Part shown: piece after piece, positions 35,502 to 45,908 of the stretch
Numbering within the stretch: the first letter of the stretch is position 1
Layout: each line of letters opens with the position of its first letter
Assembly (NCBI RefSeq): GCF_039543525.1
Contig: NZ_BAABJX010000024.1
Location: 62,001 to 126,000 of the forward strand
Source: Algivirga pacifica
GTDB lineage: Bacteria > Bacteroidota > Bacteroidia > Cytophagales > Flammeovirgaceae
Reading direction: 5' to 3'
DNA length: 64,000 bases
Position numbers and translations under genes: made by a program
The notes under the pieces: model-generated
Told to the model about the DNA's origin: nothing
Databases searched by the model: none
Seen by the model: the letters and a program-made list of their open reading frames with translations, nothing else

Positions 35502-37172
35502 CTAAAAAACACTCGTATACCTAATATGTAATTTGGCATTCCTCCATTCTAGAGACTCTCCCTGCCTTACTCCCATAGCATATACCAAATCCAGCTTTCC
35601 AGACTTGACACGGAGACTAAGCCCCCCTCCAATACTATAAGGCCATTGTCTAGATATTTCCCCTTGGAACTGTTCTTGTATCCATCCCATTTCTGTAAAC
35701 AGAAAAAGATAAGAATACTTATCCATGAGAAATCGTAACTCATTTCCCAATATACCATAGGCTGAAGTATAGAAGGCCTGCTCTTCAAATCCTCTGAAAG
35801 TATTTATCCCTCCCAAAGGTCTCAATTCATTTTTGTACAGGGTTGGTGCATGCAAATAATATGCTCTACTAGAAATATTCCAAACAAAATGACGTCCTAT
35901 AGGAGAATAAAATGCAAAATCACTATCCCACTCTAATTGTCCTACTCCTTCCTGCTCGGTTTGAAGTGTATTATCTATCCCTCGTTGTCCTACCGATAAT
36001 AGTAATTGATACTCCAATCCACTGCGAGGAAACAATAAATCATCTAAACGTCTTTTCGCCCAACCAACACCTAAAAGAACTGACTGAATATTCGCTAATT
36101 CTTCCTCATGAGTAGCGAACGTCATACTTGACCTCCAATCCATTGCTAATGTCCACTTCCCTCCATAATCCGTTCCCTTTGACAAGGACAATCCTCTTCT
36201 GAGATTCAGAAAAGTGGAATCTTCTTTTTGCATCAAAAAAGAAAGTCCCACATCTAGCTTTGTCCCTAAAATAGCAGGATGACTATAACTAAAGTTAAGT
36301 TGTTGTCGATTGCCAGGTATACCTTTCCAGAATAAATCAACTTGTTTACCACTACCAAACAAGTTATTCATTACAATGTCTAACTGTCCATTAAAGCGAA
36401 AATCTCCTCCCTCATTATCTAGCCCGATGATCCCTTCAAAGGTATTATTTCGTCGTTTTTTTAATGGTAGTTGCATAACTACCCTACCTTGATCTGTATA
36501 TATACCTGCTTCCCCTGTAAATGCAAGATAAGGCTGAGAACGCAAGCGATCTACAATATACTGCTCCTGCTTGGGTGTATAAATTGTTCCTGATTCAAAT
36601 TGAATGAGACGGTGAAAAAAGTCTTTACGAACACCTATTTTCCCTTGACTCAAAACCTCCAGGGAATCCCAATAAAAAACAGTTCCTTCTTCTAAAGACA
36701 GCTTTCCTTTTAAAAAATTGTTATCTACACCAAGATACTGTAAGGTCACTTTTGGCTCTAAATACCCTTCTTCTGACAACTGCTTGATAATAGAGCTTTC
36801 TGACTCTTCCCAGCTTTGCAGAGATCGTTTTCCTTCTTTTACTCCCAAAGTATAAAGACGCTCTCTATGTTCCTCCTGAAAAGACAGATCTATTCCATCA
36901 AACTTAGGCCCTCGATATATAAAGGCACACAAAGTATCCTCTTCCCAATAAATACTATCTACCGCTCCAAGATAATATCCTTGAAAATGTAACTGCTGCA
37001 CAATATCCTCAACCTTTTGTGTGAGTTGTGATTTTTCTGAAAAATTTTCGTTATCCCGAAAAACCCTCGGTTCACCTTCCTCTATATTGAGTTTCAAATG
37101 GTATTGCTCCTGTGCTTGCAAAGGTTTCAGCACCCCTCCCAATAGCAGTATTATTATATACCATCTTCCCAT
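35502..37172 (-). CDS. BamA/TamA-like outer-membrane protein
   Basis: The 556-residue product has a signal peptide cut after LQAQ. An N-terminal POTRA-like region (about 25-220) precedes a C-terminal barrel with the Omp85-type motifs GGINTFRGFEEQAF and YSIGGGLSLRVKSGKLDLVYAMG. Such proteins insert or translocate beta-barrel proteins or surface lipoproteins. It is shorter than BamA and is the first gene of a small operon with DUF4271 and hemD, so a dedicated role is likely. The substrate is unknown. Confidence 0.84.
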   Translation of the reverse strand: MGRWYIIILLLGGVLKPLQAQEQYHLKLNIEEGEPRVFRDNENFSEKSQLTQKVEDIVQQLHFQGYYLGAVDSIYWEEDTLCAFIYRGPKFDGIDLSFQEEHRERLYTLGVKEGKRSLQSWEESESSIIKQLSEEGYLEPKVTLQYLGVDNNFLKGKLSLEEGTVFYWDSLEVLSQGKIGVRKDFFHRLIQFESGTIYTPKQEQYIVDRLRSQPYLAFTGEAGIYTDQGRVVMQLPLKKRRNNTFEGIIGLDNEGGDFRFNGQLDIVMNNLFGSGKQVDLFWKGIPGNRQQLNFSYSHPAILGTKLDVGLSFLMQKEDSTFLNLRRGLSLSKGTDYGGKWTLAMDWRSSMTFATHEEELANIQSVLLGVGWAKRRLDDLLFPRSGLEYQLLLSVGQRGIDNTLQTEQEGVGQLEWDSDFAFYSPIGRHFVWNISSRAYYLHAPTLYKNELRPLGGINTFRGFEEQAFYTSAYGILGNELRFLMDKYSYLFLFTEMGWIQEQFQGEISRQWPYSIGGGLSLRVKSGKLDLVYAMGVRQGESLEWRNAKLHIRYTSVF

Positions 37173-37268
37173 AATCCTGCCTCATAATCAATTACTATTC
37201 TAACAATAGGCTTTATATACTAAAAACCCTTTGCAAAATACCATATTAATTCCGCATAATAAACCTAT

Positions 37269-37375
37269 GAGGAAAAAGGATGAAGGATAAAGGACTAGGA
37301 ACCTATGGATAATAATCCTTCATCCTTCTTCCTTAAACTCCTTAAAAGTAGCACTTAACTATAAGTTTACTTGGC
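37269..37375. repeat. Palindrome with tandem arms, second copy of the 2.9-kb element
   Basis: GAGGAAAAAGGATGAAGGAT (37269-37288) is inverse to ATCCTTCATCCTTCTTCCTT (37315-37334). The flank CTTAAAAGTAG...ATAAGTTTACTT matches that after the palindrome at 2941-2999. It lies downstream of the macroglobulin gene. Confidence 0.7.
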
Positions 37376-37385
37376 GTTCAGTCCA

Positions 37386-40300
37386 CTAGCGATTCACTAC
37401 TACGGTTCCAGTCCCGTGATAAGAATGATAACTTCCATCATACATGGCATCCGCACTTACAGGCCCTAAACTGAAGGTCCCGGAAGAGACCGCCCTTACC
37501 ATATAATAAAAAGTCTTTTGTTTAGCCGTAGCTGTCGTAAAGAAATGTACTCTATCATCTCTAAAGTCCGTATGTTCTGCTGTATTTCCTTTAGCCCAAG
37601 AGATACCTGGCAACTCTCCAATACGAGGGTTTTCTACCTCAAAACCTGCAGGAAGCATATCTGTCACCACCACATTCTCTACCGAACGTCCATCAGATTC
37701 CAGCGTAATCTTCACGACTACCAAGTCATTCTGCTGCACCTTATTATTTTCAATCTCTCTTCCATAACGATCTAGAAAAGTCCTTCTCACCTTTAGATGC
37801 TTGTCTTCTTCCTCCACTTCTCCTGTTGCACTCAACCCATCCAATTCCCAGAAATAATAAAGATCTCCACTTCCCTCAGCTTCAATACTTACCTTTTCAG
37901 AAATAATTTCCTTGGTTAGGGTCACAATACCTTCCTCATAGGTACTTACCTTTTTGCCATCCACCAAGATCTCACCCTTCACTGGCATAGCATTAGTTTT
38001 TTTAGAAAGTTTTCCTAAAGCAAGGAAAGAGAACGCTTGCTCTTGTGTTGATAAGTGCCTTTCCTCCTTCACTGCTTTACTCAAGCTTTCTGCCAATACA
38101 CCTACTTGCATATGCTCCGGATTAGTCTCCATCAATACATTAAGCGCAATTGCCTGATCTCGAACATGAGAAGCAAAACTTCCTCCGAATTCTTTACGAG
38201 ACTTTTCCGACCCAAAACTTGGAGGTAATAATTGTCGGAATGAAGCTTGATCTCCAATTAATTGATAGGTACAAGCCAGCATATACTGTGCATCAGTTGT
38301 TAGTAAGTCAGGGTGCTCTTTGTAATAGTTCATCGTTGAAATTGATTTTTTCCCTGCCTGCGCCAATACGTACAAAGAATAAAACACTTCCCTTCTTGCG
38401 ATTTCTCTACTCTTCAACTCTCCTGAAACATTATAGTAGTAATGATCTGCAGTCATACGCTGCCCTAATCGCTGGTTCAAATAGCTATACAATTTATCCA
38501 TAAAAACCTTATCTACCGTAAATCCAGCCTTATCAGCTTCCTGCATAAAATGAGCTGCATACACACTTCCCCACCAACTCTCATAACTACCTCCTTGCCA
38601 GTATGACAAACCTCCATTATACATCTGCATCGTGTAGAGTTTCTTAATCGCTTCTCTCACATTAAATGCTGCTTCCTGGCTATTGGTCTCTTGATTTAGA
38701 GCATTCGATAAATCCGAAAAGTACAACTGAGGAAATACTGCTGAAACCGTTTGCTCCACACACCCATGCGGATAGCGTAACAGTTCGTCCAAGTGTTCTG
38801 CAAAGGTTATAACAGGAGATTTACTTACTAACAGTCTTCCTCTAGGTTTTAAATAATCCTTTTTCAAATCCAGCTCAACCTTATTGCCTGCTACCAACTT
38901 ACCATGACCACTTTCCTTTACCAAAGAAGTAATAGGTCTTACGGTAAGGTCTGTTTCACTCTTAAAAACTTCACCTCCAGCTTCTGCAGTTACTGTCACC
39001 TTAGAAGCCCCAATCATCTTTTTGGCTCCCAACTCAAACAGTACTTGTTTCTCACTATTAGATGGAATACGAATACGATTACTCGAAAGCCCCTCGCTGT
39101 GTAGCACACCATCTGTTTTCAGCTTCAAGCTCACTTCCATCTCTTCGTCCGTTGTATTGGTCAAGGTAATTGGTGCCTTCAATTGATCTTCAGGACTCAT
39201 AAACCTTGGTAAGGCTGTACTCACGACTAATGGATCTGCCACTTTTATATTCTTGCTGCTACTACCAAATGCATCTGCCTTGGTCGCCACGGCCATCACT
39301 CTCAAGCTTCCAGAAAACTCAGGAATATCGACCGTATACCTTACTTCTCCATCACTATCCGTTTTTAAGGTACCACTCCAATAAGATAATAGCCTTACGC
39401 GCTGATTGGTCAGTGGGTTCACCCTTCGCTCCATATCAAAAGCCCCAGCACCAAAACGATTGGCTTGTGGTTTCATATTTGGCAGAAGTCTTGGATATAG
39501 ATCATAAGAGTCTACTTGTAGGGATTGCTTCTGGAAGAAGAACTCAAATGGATCGGGTGTCTGATAATTCTTAATTTGCAATATACCTTCATCTACTACC
39601 GCTACAGTTACTTCTATATCCTCTTCCTCTAGTTCAGAAGTAATTATAATCTCCTGTTTCGTATTCGATCGACTTCTTTCAGGAACATCAATATCCAATG
39701 CAATACGATTGGATGCTTTCACTACAGACAAAGAAGCTACACCATGTGCTACGGTCAATGGAATACGATCATCTTCCAATGGCTTAATCAAAGTAGCCGT
39801 CACATAAGCATTAGGCATATACTCTTCTTTCATTGGTATTTCTATCATAGCAGACTTCTCATCCGCCTCTACAAAGAAGTAATCCAGTAATTCATCCTTT
39901 TCTATAGTCACTAACATCTTTCCCGCAAAAGGAGCGTTCAGGAGTACTTTTGCCGTTTCTCCGACCTCATATTGCTCTTTATCTGATTTCACCAAAACAT
40001 CTCCATCCTTATCCACCTCAAAAGAAGCGTTGGCCGAAGCACCCCAAGCATATGCATAGAACCATCTTCTCGTATAAGATTTTGCTCCCGGAAGGTATAC
40101 CCTTACTTCATATTCTCCTGACTGCTCAGGAATAAATGAATACGTGGTAGATTTTCCATTCAAGGTGATTTCAGCACTCTCCAGTACCTGTTCTCTTTTT
40201 CTGGAAACATAACGATACCTTCCATAATCATTTTTTTCCAATACCGACTGCCAGTTCAGTTTAACAAGCTCAACCTTTGCATTAACTCCTTTCAATAACT

Positions 40301-42767
40301 TTCCTTCATGACTTACGGCTGCTAATGGCAATTGTACTGCACTTTTGGACTTAATATAGTGCTCCATCTCATGCACCCCTATAAATGCCTCTTGAGTAAG
40401 AATATCTACCTTACTCAATCGATGCACAGGACGTCCATTCTCATCAAACACGGTAGTATAAACCCTTCCTTCCAAAAGTCCTCGGTGATGATATGCTTCT
40501 GGAATAAAATAGCTTTCTTGAAATTGTCCTTCCTCTCCGGTAGTTCCCTCCACAATCACTTCCTCAAAAGAAATATTATCCATTCCATACAGAGAAAAAT
40601 CATATTCATCCAACCCTTTAGGCTGAACTCCTTTTTTAACAATTTGGAAAGTAGTCTCATACTTACGTCCTGGTGCTGGAGGGCCAAACATATTCAACGC
40701 TTGTGCGCTTAACACCACCTCATCCCCTGCATTCACGGTTTCTTTATCCAATTGGACATTTACCTTAATACGATCAGGCATAAACTCCTCTACACTCACC
40801 TGATAGTTCCCCAATAAAATATTGTTGGTAGTATATAGCTCCACATTATAACTTCCTGTCAAGGCTGCCGCAGGAAGCGTAAAAGAGGTCTCAAAGGTTC
40901 CTTCTTCATTCAACGAAGTTTGTTCTGCAATCAAGCGGCTTCCTTCTGGGGTATATACTTTTAGTTTTACTGGAAAGCTCTTGGCGGCTGTCCAATCTTT
41001 ATTTCTTACGATCCCTTTCAAGTAAACCTTTTCTCCCGGACGATATAGGTTTCTATCTCCGTATAAAAAGGCCATCATTCCTGTAGCATTATAACTTATG
41101 CCACCAATATCCTCACGACTATGATTAACCACTGTTTGTGAAAAGTGAAGATAATTGAAGTCATCCCCTTTAGAGGCTACTAGCATCTCCACTGTAAATC
41201 CAGGGGCTTTTTGTCTTACATTATCAAATACTGCTACCCCTTTATTATCCGTTTTTACAGTATAAACTTCCTGATTGTTACTACTTACTAGCGTAATTTC
41301 TACATCGGATAGCGTCTCTCCTTTTAGAATGGAGTTCGTAAAAACAGTAATATTATCTTTCCCCTTCTTGGTAATTAATCCAATATCAGACATAGAGATC
41401 ACCTTCTGATCTTTGACATAACGCTGATCTGTACTTCTTACCGTAAGGACATAAATTCCATCAAACAACGTTTGGTCGGAGATTCCCAAATCAATCAAAT
41501 AAGAGCCATTTGACTGCTCCAAAGAAGTTGTCGAAAGGGTATTCTCAAAAACCATATCTCCGTACTTGGAAAAATCTGCATACCCATAGTAATAATAGTC
41601 ATCACCTCCTCTATCATATAACAGTCCATTATCCTTTAAATAAGCCAGGATATTGTTTCTGTATATTTTATGCAATGTCACCTCCACCTCAGGAACATTG
41701 ACAATTTTGATCCCAACCTTCTTTGTTCCGGCTTTTGAGAGGTATTGGGCTTTCTTTTCATTGAACCTTATCGCCGGATCTACTCTTCCGAACAGAATAT
41801 TCTGCGTGAACTCAAAGTCAAGCTCCTCATTGAATACTCCTTTCAAAGCCTTCTCAATTGTCAAATAATACTGTTGTCCTGTCTGAAAAGCACCTTTAAG
41901 AATAAATCCAAAATCTGTTTTTTCTACTTCTATATCAATCGTGGGAGATAGGTTAATATATCGCTCTATCTGCTGTGTACTTACCCCCTGATTGGTATAT
42001 ATATAAATGGAAGGCTTTCCTGCGTGAATACTAGTCTCAGCTCGTACAATTTTAAATTTCTCTCTGGAAGGGACTTTGGTATCATAGGATAGTTCTTTTG
42101 CTTTCATCTTTGTATTCGCAATAGACAATCCTTCTTGTACCTGTATCTTTAAGGCTGATTTTTGAGTAAGATCACTCCCTTTCAGCGCCAGTTGTATTTG
42201 CTTTGCTGGCACCGTCGTACTCATGGCAAATGATGTCTCTTTTCCTTCTGAAGTCACTTTCAGTTTAGAGGCTATTTCGGTAGGAACTACTTCATAATTG
42301 AAGTTTAACGTCAGACGAATTTCTGGCTCTCCTTGTTGCCCTACTTGCCAAAATGTATCGGTACGCTCTAATTGTAGGGAAGGGGTATGAAAAGTAAATT
42401 TTTCCTCTGTAATCTTGGGCTGATCCAGAAGCATTTCATAGAAGTCCTCTGTAAAGTTCATCGTGTAAGAGGTACTAGGAGCAAAGCCATTTTCTGGAGA
42501 AAACTCTAAGGTTTTCGTAGACTTCCACCTAAATTTCCCTGCCACTTTAGGAGTAATTTCCAACACTGGTTGTTCATACCAATGATTTACCTGAACAGGG
42601 TTGACCATATCCCGGTCAAATACCATGGTGATGTTTTGCTTCAGCTCAATTTCTTCCTGAAAGTTTTTGTAGGTAATATTTACATTACTCTTATTGGAGG
42701 AGCAAGCCTGAATAAGAAGTGATAAGCATAAAACAAAAAAAAGGGTTGAGCGTTTTTGTGTTAGCAT
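37386..42767 (-). CDS. Alpha-2-macroglobulin family lipoprotein with thioester motif
   Basis: The 1793-residue product starts MLTQKRSTLFFVLCLSLLIQAC, a lipoprotein signal; a 21-codon upstream extension is not needed. It has many macroglobulin (MG) beta-sandwich domains, the bait-region area near residues 1050-1150, and the thioester motif GC-V-E-Q with Cys at about 1336 followed by the alpha-helical toroid (LYTMQMYNGGLSYWQGG). Bacterial members trap proteases or, with PbpC, guard a damaged periplasm; no pbpC is next to this gene. It may also act as a secreted-cargo guard in T9SS bacteria. Confidence 0.93.
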   Translation of the reverse strand: MLTQKRSTLFFVLCLSLLIQACSSNKSNVNITYKNFQEEIELKQNITMVFDRDMVNPVQVNHWYEQPVLEITPKVAGKFRWKSTKTLEFSPENGFAPSTSYTMNFTEDFYEMLLDQPKITEEKFTFHTPSLQLERTDTFWQVGQQGEPEIRLTLNFNYEVVPTEIASKLKVTSEGKETSFAMSTTVPAKQIQLALKGSDLTQKSALKIQVQEGLSIANTKMKAKELSYDTKVPSREKFKIVRAETSIHAGKPSIYIYTNQGVSTQQIERYINLSPTIDIEVEKTDFGFILKGAFQTGQQYYLTIEKALKGVFNEELDFEFTQNILFGRVDPAIRFNEKKAQYLSKAGTKKVGIKIVNVPEVEVTLHKIYRNNILAYLKDNGLLYDRGGDDYYYYGYADFSKYGDMVFENTLSTTSLEQSNGSYLIDLGISDQTLFDGIYVLTVRSTDQRYVKDQKVISMSDIGLITKKGKDNITVFTNSILKGETLSDVEITLVSSNNQEVYTVKTDNKGVAVFDNVRQKAPGFTVEMLVASKGDDFNYLHFSQTVVNHSREDIGGISYNATGMMAFLYGDRNLYRPGEKVYLKGIVRNKDWTAAKSFPVKLKVYTPEGSRLIAEQTSLNEEGTFETSFTLPAAALTGSYNVELYTTNNILLGNYQVSVEEFMPDRIKVNVQLDKETVNAGDEVVLSAQALNMFGPPAPGRKYETTFQIVKKGVQPKGLDEYDFSLYGMDNISFEEVIVEGTTGEEGQFQESYFIPEAYHHRGLLEGRVYTTVFDENGRPVHRLSKVDILTQEAFIGVHEMEHYIKSKSAVQLPLAAVSHEGKLLKGVNAKVELVKLNWQSVLEKNDYGRYRYVSRKREQVLESAEITLNGKSTTYSFIPEQSGEYEVRVYLPGAKSYTRRWFYAYAWGASANASFEVDKDGDVLVKSDKEQYEVGETAKVLLNAPFAGKMLVTIEKDELLDYFFVEADEKSAMIEIPMKEEYMPNAYVTATLIKPLEDDRIPLTVAHGVASLSVVKASNRIALDIDVPERSRSNTKQEIIITSELEEEDIEVTVAVVDEGILQIKNYQTPDPFEFFFQKQSLQVDSYDLYPRLLPNMKPQANRFGAGAFDMERRVNPLTNQRVRLLSYWSGTLKTDSDGEVRYTVDIPEFSGSLRVMAVATKADAFGSSSKNIKVADPLVVSTALPRFMSPEDQLKAPITLTNTTDEEMEVSLKLKTDGVLHSEGLSSNRIRIPSNSEKQVLFELGAKKMIGASKVTVTAEAGGEVFKSETDLTVRPITSLVKESGHGKLVAGNKVELDLKKDYLKPRGRLLVSKSPVITFAEHLDELLRYPHGCVEQTVSAVFPQLYFSDLSNALNQETNSQEAAFNVREAIKKLYTMQMYNGGLSYWQGGSYESWWGSVYAAHFMQEADKAGFTVDKVFMDKLYSYLNQRLGQRMTADHYYYNVSGELKSREIARREVFYSLYVLAQAGKKSISTMNYYKEHPDLLTTDAQYMLACTYQLIGDQASFRQLLPPSFGSEKSRKEFGGSFASHVRDQAIALNVLMETNPEHMQVGVLAESLSKAVKEERHLSTQEQAFSFLALGKLSKKTNAMPVKGEILVDGKKVSTYEEGIVTLTKEIISEKVSIEAEGSGDLYYFWELDGLSATGEVEEEDKHLKVRRTFLDRYGREIENNKVQQNDLVVVKITLESDGRSVENVVVTDMLPAGFEVENPRIGELPGISWAKGNTAEHTDFRDDRVHFFTTATAKQKTFYYMVRAVSSGTFSLGPVSADAMYDGSYHSYHGTGTVVVNR

Positions 42768-42984
42768 TGTTTGTGTAGGTTTTAGTAGATTGAAATAGCA
42801 CAGACAATAGTTTGTCACAGCCTTAACCAAAAGGTCCCTTGGAAAAATGTGATATCCCTTATGTTTTTGGCAAAAAATGGCTATTATCTTTTATTTATTA
42901 CTCCCATTACAAATAAGCAATTATTTGAAGATTATTTAGGAGATTTTCAATAAATATTTACCCAAATCATCAACCTCCTACTTG

Positions 42985-45630
42985 ATGCGTATCTATATCA
43001 AAGCGAACTTCTTACCCTTGCTCTTAATCATCTACTTGTTCCCTGCTATCACTAGAGCACAAGACGCACCATTAAGCAAGGAAGTACAAGAAGCATTAGA
43101 AGCAAAAAACTATACTCAGGCACTAGAGCTATTAGAAAAAAGCCTGACACAGGATGAAAGCAGTTTCCTTCTCCAATATTACTATGCAGAAACCCTGCTA
43201 GGGCAAGCACAAAGCACATTAAAAGAAAGTCTTCCTCAACGCTATTACCTTGATATACACCCAATATTATCACTATTATATCAGGCTCAAAAACACAGTG
43301 AGTTATCCATAAAATATTTTCAAGAGGCCACCCCTGACAGCAGAAGTAAAACCTTAGAAAAAACAGGTATATCAGATCGCAGTATCTTATACCAACTTCC
43401 TTATATCATCGAAAAAGAAGCCTTTGAAACGCTACATCAGGTTCCTTATCGCTTCAATACAAAGACACTAGGTAAAACAGGCTATTATAACCTCACTCAA
43501 GATGCCGATACGTTGGCTACCTTACGAGAAAGCTTTATCAAAGCTTGTCGACTATTTCAAAATAACTTTTCCTCTTCCCCTTATAAGCTAAAAATGAAAC
43601 AAATGGCTCAGGAAATGTTAGGGGAGTATACACAGTTACGTTCTATTCGTCAATATGGAGATAGAAGTGGAAAAATGTATGAACGATATTGTGAGGAAGT
43701 ACTTTACTTTTTTGAGGAAAAAGATCTAAAAAACTTATTTAAGGATTACTATAGTCAAGCGTTTTACTTCGACTCCCCAAGAAAAGACCTTACCTACCAA
43801 AAGCTACAAGAGCTAGGTAACAAATATGGACTTTCAGTTCTAGAGCTTCTCTGTCAACTCAATATTCACGACAGAGGGTGTTACAATGAAAATCTATCCT
43901 TATATGAAGAATTTATTACCACAATGGCTCCATCCGATATGGCATTTGTCGCACTTCGAAAGCTTGCGGCTCATCATATTGCTAAAGCAGATTACACTAA
44001 GGCTATTGAGATCTATAATAATTATAAAGAGTTATTTCCTACACAAAGAACACTCTTCGACCAAACAATTACTTTACTAGGAAGCACCTCCACCAAAAGA
44101 GAGTTAATTAATATAGGTACAAAGGTGAATAGTCCTTTGAAAGACTTTGAGCCAATTGCCTCCATGGATGGTAAATCTCTCTATTTTGCTCGTTTGTCAC
44201 CTGACACAGGAGAGGATGTTTTCTACTCAGAAAAAAATAGTAAAGGGCAGTGGACTGTTGCAAAAAAACTCTCTGACAGAGTCAATACTGCCTCCCATGA
44301 AATTCCTACAGGAATAAGTGCAGATAACAGAAAGCTTTTTCTGTATGGCAATTACAATCAATCATCCCGATTCCAATATATTCGTCAAAGTGGCGTACCA
44401 CTTGGTAAAGGAGACTTTTACTATACAGAGGTAGACTCTAGTGGACAATGGGGAAAAGTATACCCTTTTCCGTACCCTGTAAACACTCCGCATTATGAAG
44501 CAGGACTGTTCATGACAGCCGATAAGCAAGCTGTATTATTCTGTTCTGATCGCCCCGAAGACAACCCTTCTTATAATCCTAATTATGCACAGTCACTGTA
44601 TTTTCATGGAGCTGGAGAATTTAACACCGACCTGTATGTATCCGTCAAAAATGAGGAGGGTGATTGGGAAACGCCTATTAATCTAGGGGAAATCATCAAT
44701 ACGCCTTTTGCAGAAAAAAAACCTTACCTACATCCGGACATGAAAACCCTATACTTCTGTTCCGATGGTCACTATGGCCTAGGTGGGTATGATATTTATA
44801 TGTCCAAACGTCTGGATATGGATTCCTGGACCTCCTGGAGCGAGCCTGTCAACTTAGGCTTAAGTATTAACACGATTGGTGATGATGCTATCTACTTTAC
44901 CATGGATGGCCAACAAGCATTTGTCGTTTCTGACCGTAAGGAAGATGGCTGGGGATCTGAAGATATTTATCAAATCAACATTCCTAAAGAAGTACGTCCT
45001 GAGCCTGTTGTTCTGGTACAAGGAAGAGTAGTTACTCATGACGGCAGTGGCCTACAAACCACTTTACGATTCGATCATGATCAAGATAGCTTAGAAAAAC
45101 ACATCATTTATACCGATTCAGATGGTTCATTTTCTATTCCATTGGAGCCCAAGCAGCGTTATACCTACTATGCAGAAGATAAGGACTTCTTTGGAAGTAG
45201 TGTAAAGATTTATACAGACACCAAGGATAACCCTATTACAGTAAATAAAATGGAACTTACGTCCTTAAAAAAAGAGGATGCTCCTCCTTTGGTCTTAAAG
45301 ACTCTTCATTTCCATAGTAATAGTGATATTATTGAACGATCTTCCTATGAAGACCTTAATCGTCTCCTAACCTACCTAATCAAATATCCCAATATAAAAC
45401 TTCGAATTGAAGGACATACAGACAATATTGATACGGCTAAATTTAATATGGATCTATCACAAAGAAGAGCTATAGCGGTCAAACGATACCTTAGCAAAAG
45501 AGGTTGTGATCCAAGTCGACTTGAAGTAGCAGGTTTTGGTGAAAGCAGACCTATTGCGAGCAATGAGGATGCAGCAGGGAGGGCCTTGAATAGAAGAGTC
45601 GCCTTTGTGGTCACTTCTACTATGCCATAA
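42985..45630 (+). CDS. PorE-like protein: TPR, beta-propeller, CRD and OmpA domains
   Basis: The 881-residue product has a signal peptide cut after TRAQ; the ATG at 42985 is preferred to a TTG one codon upstream. Domain order is TPR-like helices (about 25-370), PD40/WD40-like beta-propeller blades (FARLSPDTGEDVFYS; FCSDGHYGLGGYDIYMS), a carboxypeptidase-regulatory-like domain (VQGRVVTHDGSGLQTT), and a C-terminal OmpA peptidoglycan-binding domain (IEGHTDNIDTAKFNMDLSQRR). This is the architecture of PorE, the T9SS component that anchors the machine to peptidoglycan. It lies 12 kb from the gldKLMN core. Confidence 0.85.
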   Translation: MRIYIKANFLPLLLIIYLFPAITRAQDAPLSKEVQEALEAKNYTQALELLEKSLTQDESSFLLQYYYAETLLGQAQSTLKESLPQRYYLDIHPILSLLYQAQKHSELSIKYFQEATPDSRSKTLEKTGISDRSILYQLPYIIEKEAFETLHQVPYRFNTKTLGKTGYYNLTQDADTLATLRESFIKACRLFQNNFSSSPYKLKMKQMAQEMLGEYTQLRSIRQYGDRSGKMYERYCEEVLYFFEEKDLKNLFKDYYSQAFYFDSPRKDLTYQKLQELGNKYGLSVLELLCQLNIHDRGCYNENLSLYEEFITTMAPSDMAFVALRKLAAHHIAKADYTKAIEIYNNYKELFPTQRTLFDQTITLLGSTSTKRELINIGTKVNSPLKDFEPIASMDGKSLYFARLSPDTGEDVFYSEKNSKGQWTVAKKLSDRVNTASHEIPTGISADNRKLFLYGNYNQSSRFQYIRQSGVPLGKGDFYYTEVDSSGQWGKVYPFPYPVNTPHYEAGLFMTADKQAVLFCSDRPEDNPSYNPNYAQSLYFHGAGEFNTDLYVSVKNEEGDWETPINLGEIINTPFAEKKPYLHPDMKTLYFCSDGHYGLGGYDIYMSKRLDMDSWTSWSEPVNLGLSINTIGDDAIYFTMDGQQAFVVSDRKEDGWGSEDIYQINIPKEVRPEPVVLVQGRVVTHDGSGLQTTLRFDHDQDSLEKHIIYTDSDGSFSIPLEPKQRYTYYAEDKDFFGSSVKIYTDTKDNPITVNKMELTSLKKEDAPPLVLKTLHFHSNSDIIERSSYEDLNRLLTYLIKYPNIKLRIEGHTDNIDTAKFNMDLSQRRAIAVKRYLSKRGCDPSRLEVAGFGESRPIASNEDAAGRALNRRVAFVVTSTMP

Positions 45631-45634
45631 AAAA

Positions 45635-45657
45635 AGCTCCTATTGGAGCTATTTCTT
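45635..45657 (+). terminator. Short terminator after the PorE-like gene
   Basis: AGCTCC-TATT-GGAGCT forms a 6-bp stem followed by ATTTCTTT, directly after the stop codon. Confidence 0.6.
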
Positions 45658-45871
45658 TAAACAAGAAACGATGTAGTAAAAAAATAGTATCTCAAAGATT
45701 ACTTCTAAAAATCACATCACACTTCATATCTTGTTCTTGAACAAATTTACATTCATTTACATAACAAATCCAAATAAATCTTCAATTTTTTATGTATCAA
45801 ATACAAGAGATTACTCATTCATTTAAATAATACAATATGAGACCTCAAGTAAAACATGCATTGTTCATAAG

Positions 45872-45898
45872 AAAAAAGCCGATATTGCTATCGGCTTT
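45872..45898 (-). terminator. Terminator downstream of ald
   Basis: On the minus strand AAAGCCGATA pairs with TATCGGCTTT (10 bp, TTGC-type loop) and a T run follows. It ends the ald transcript. Confidence 0.85.
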
Positions 45899-45908
45899 CC
45901 AAGTTTAT

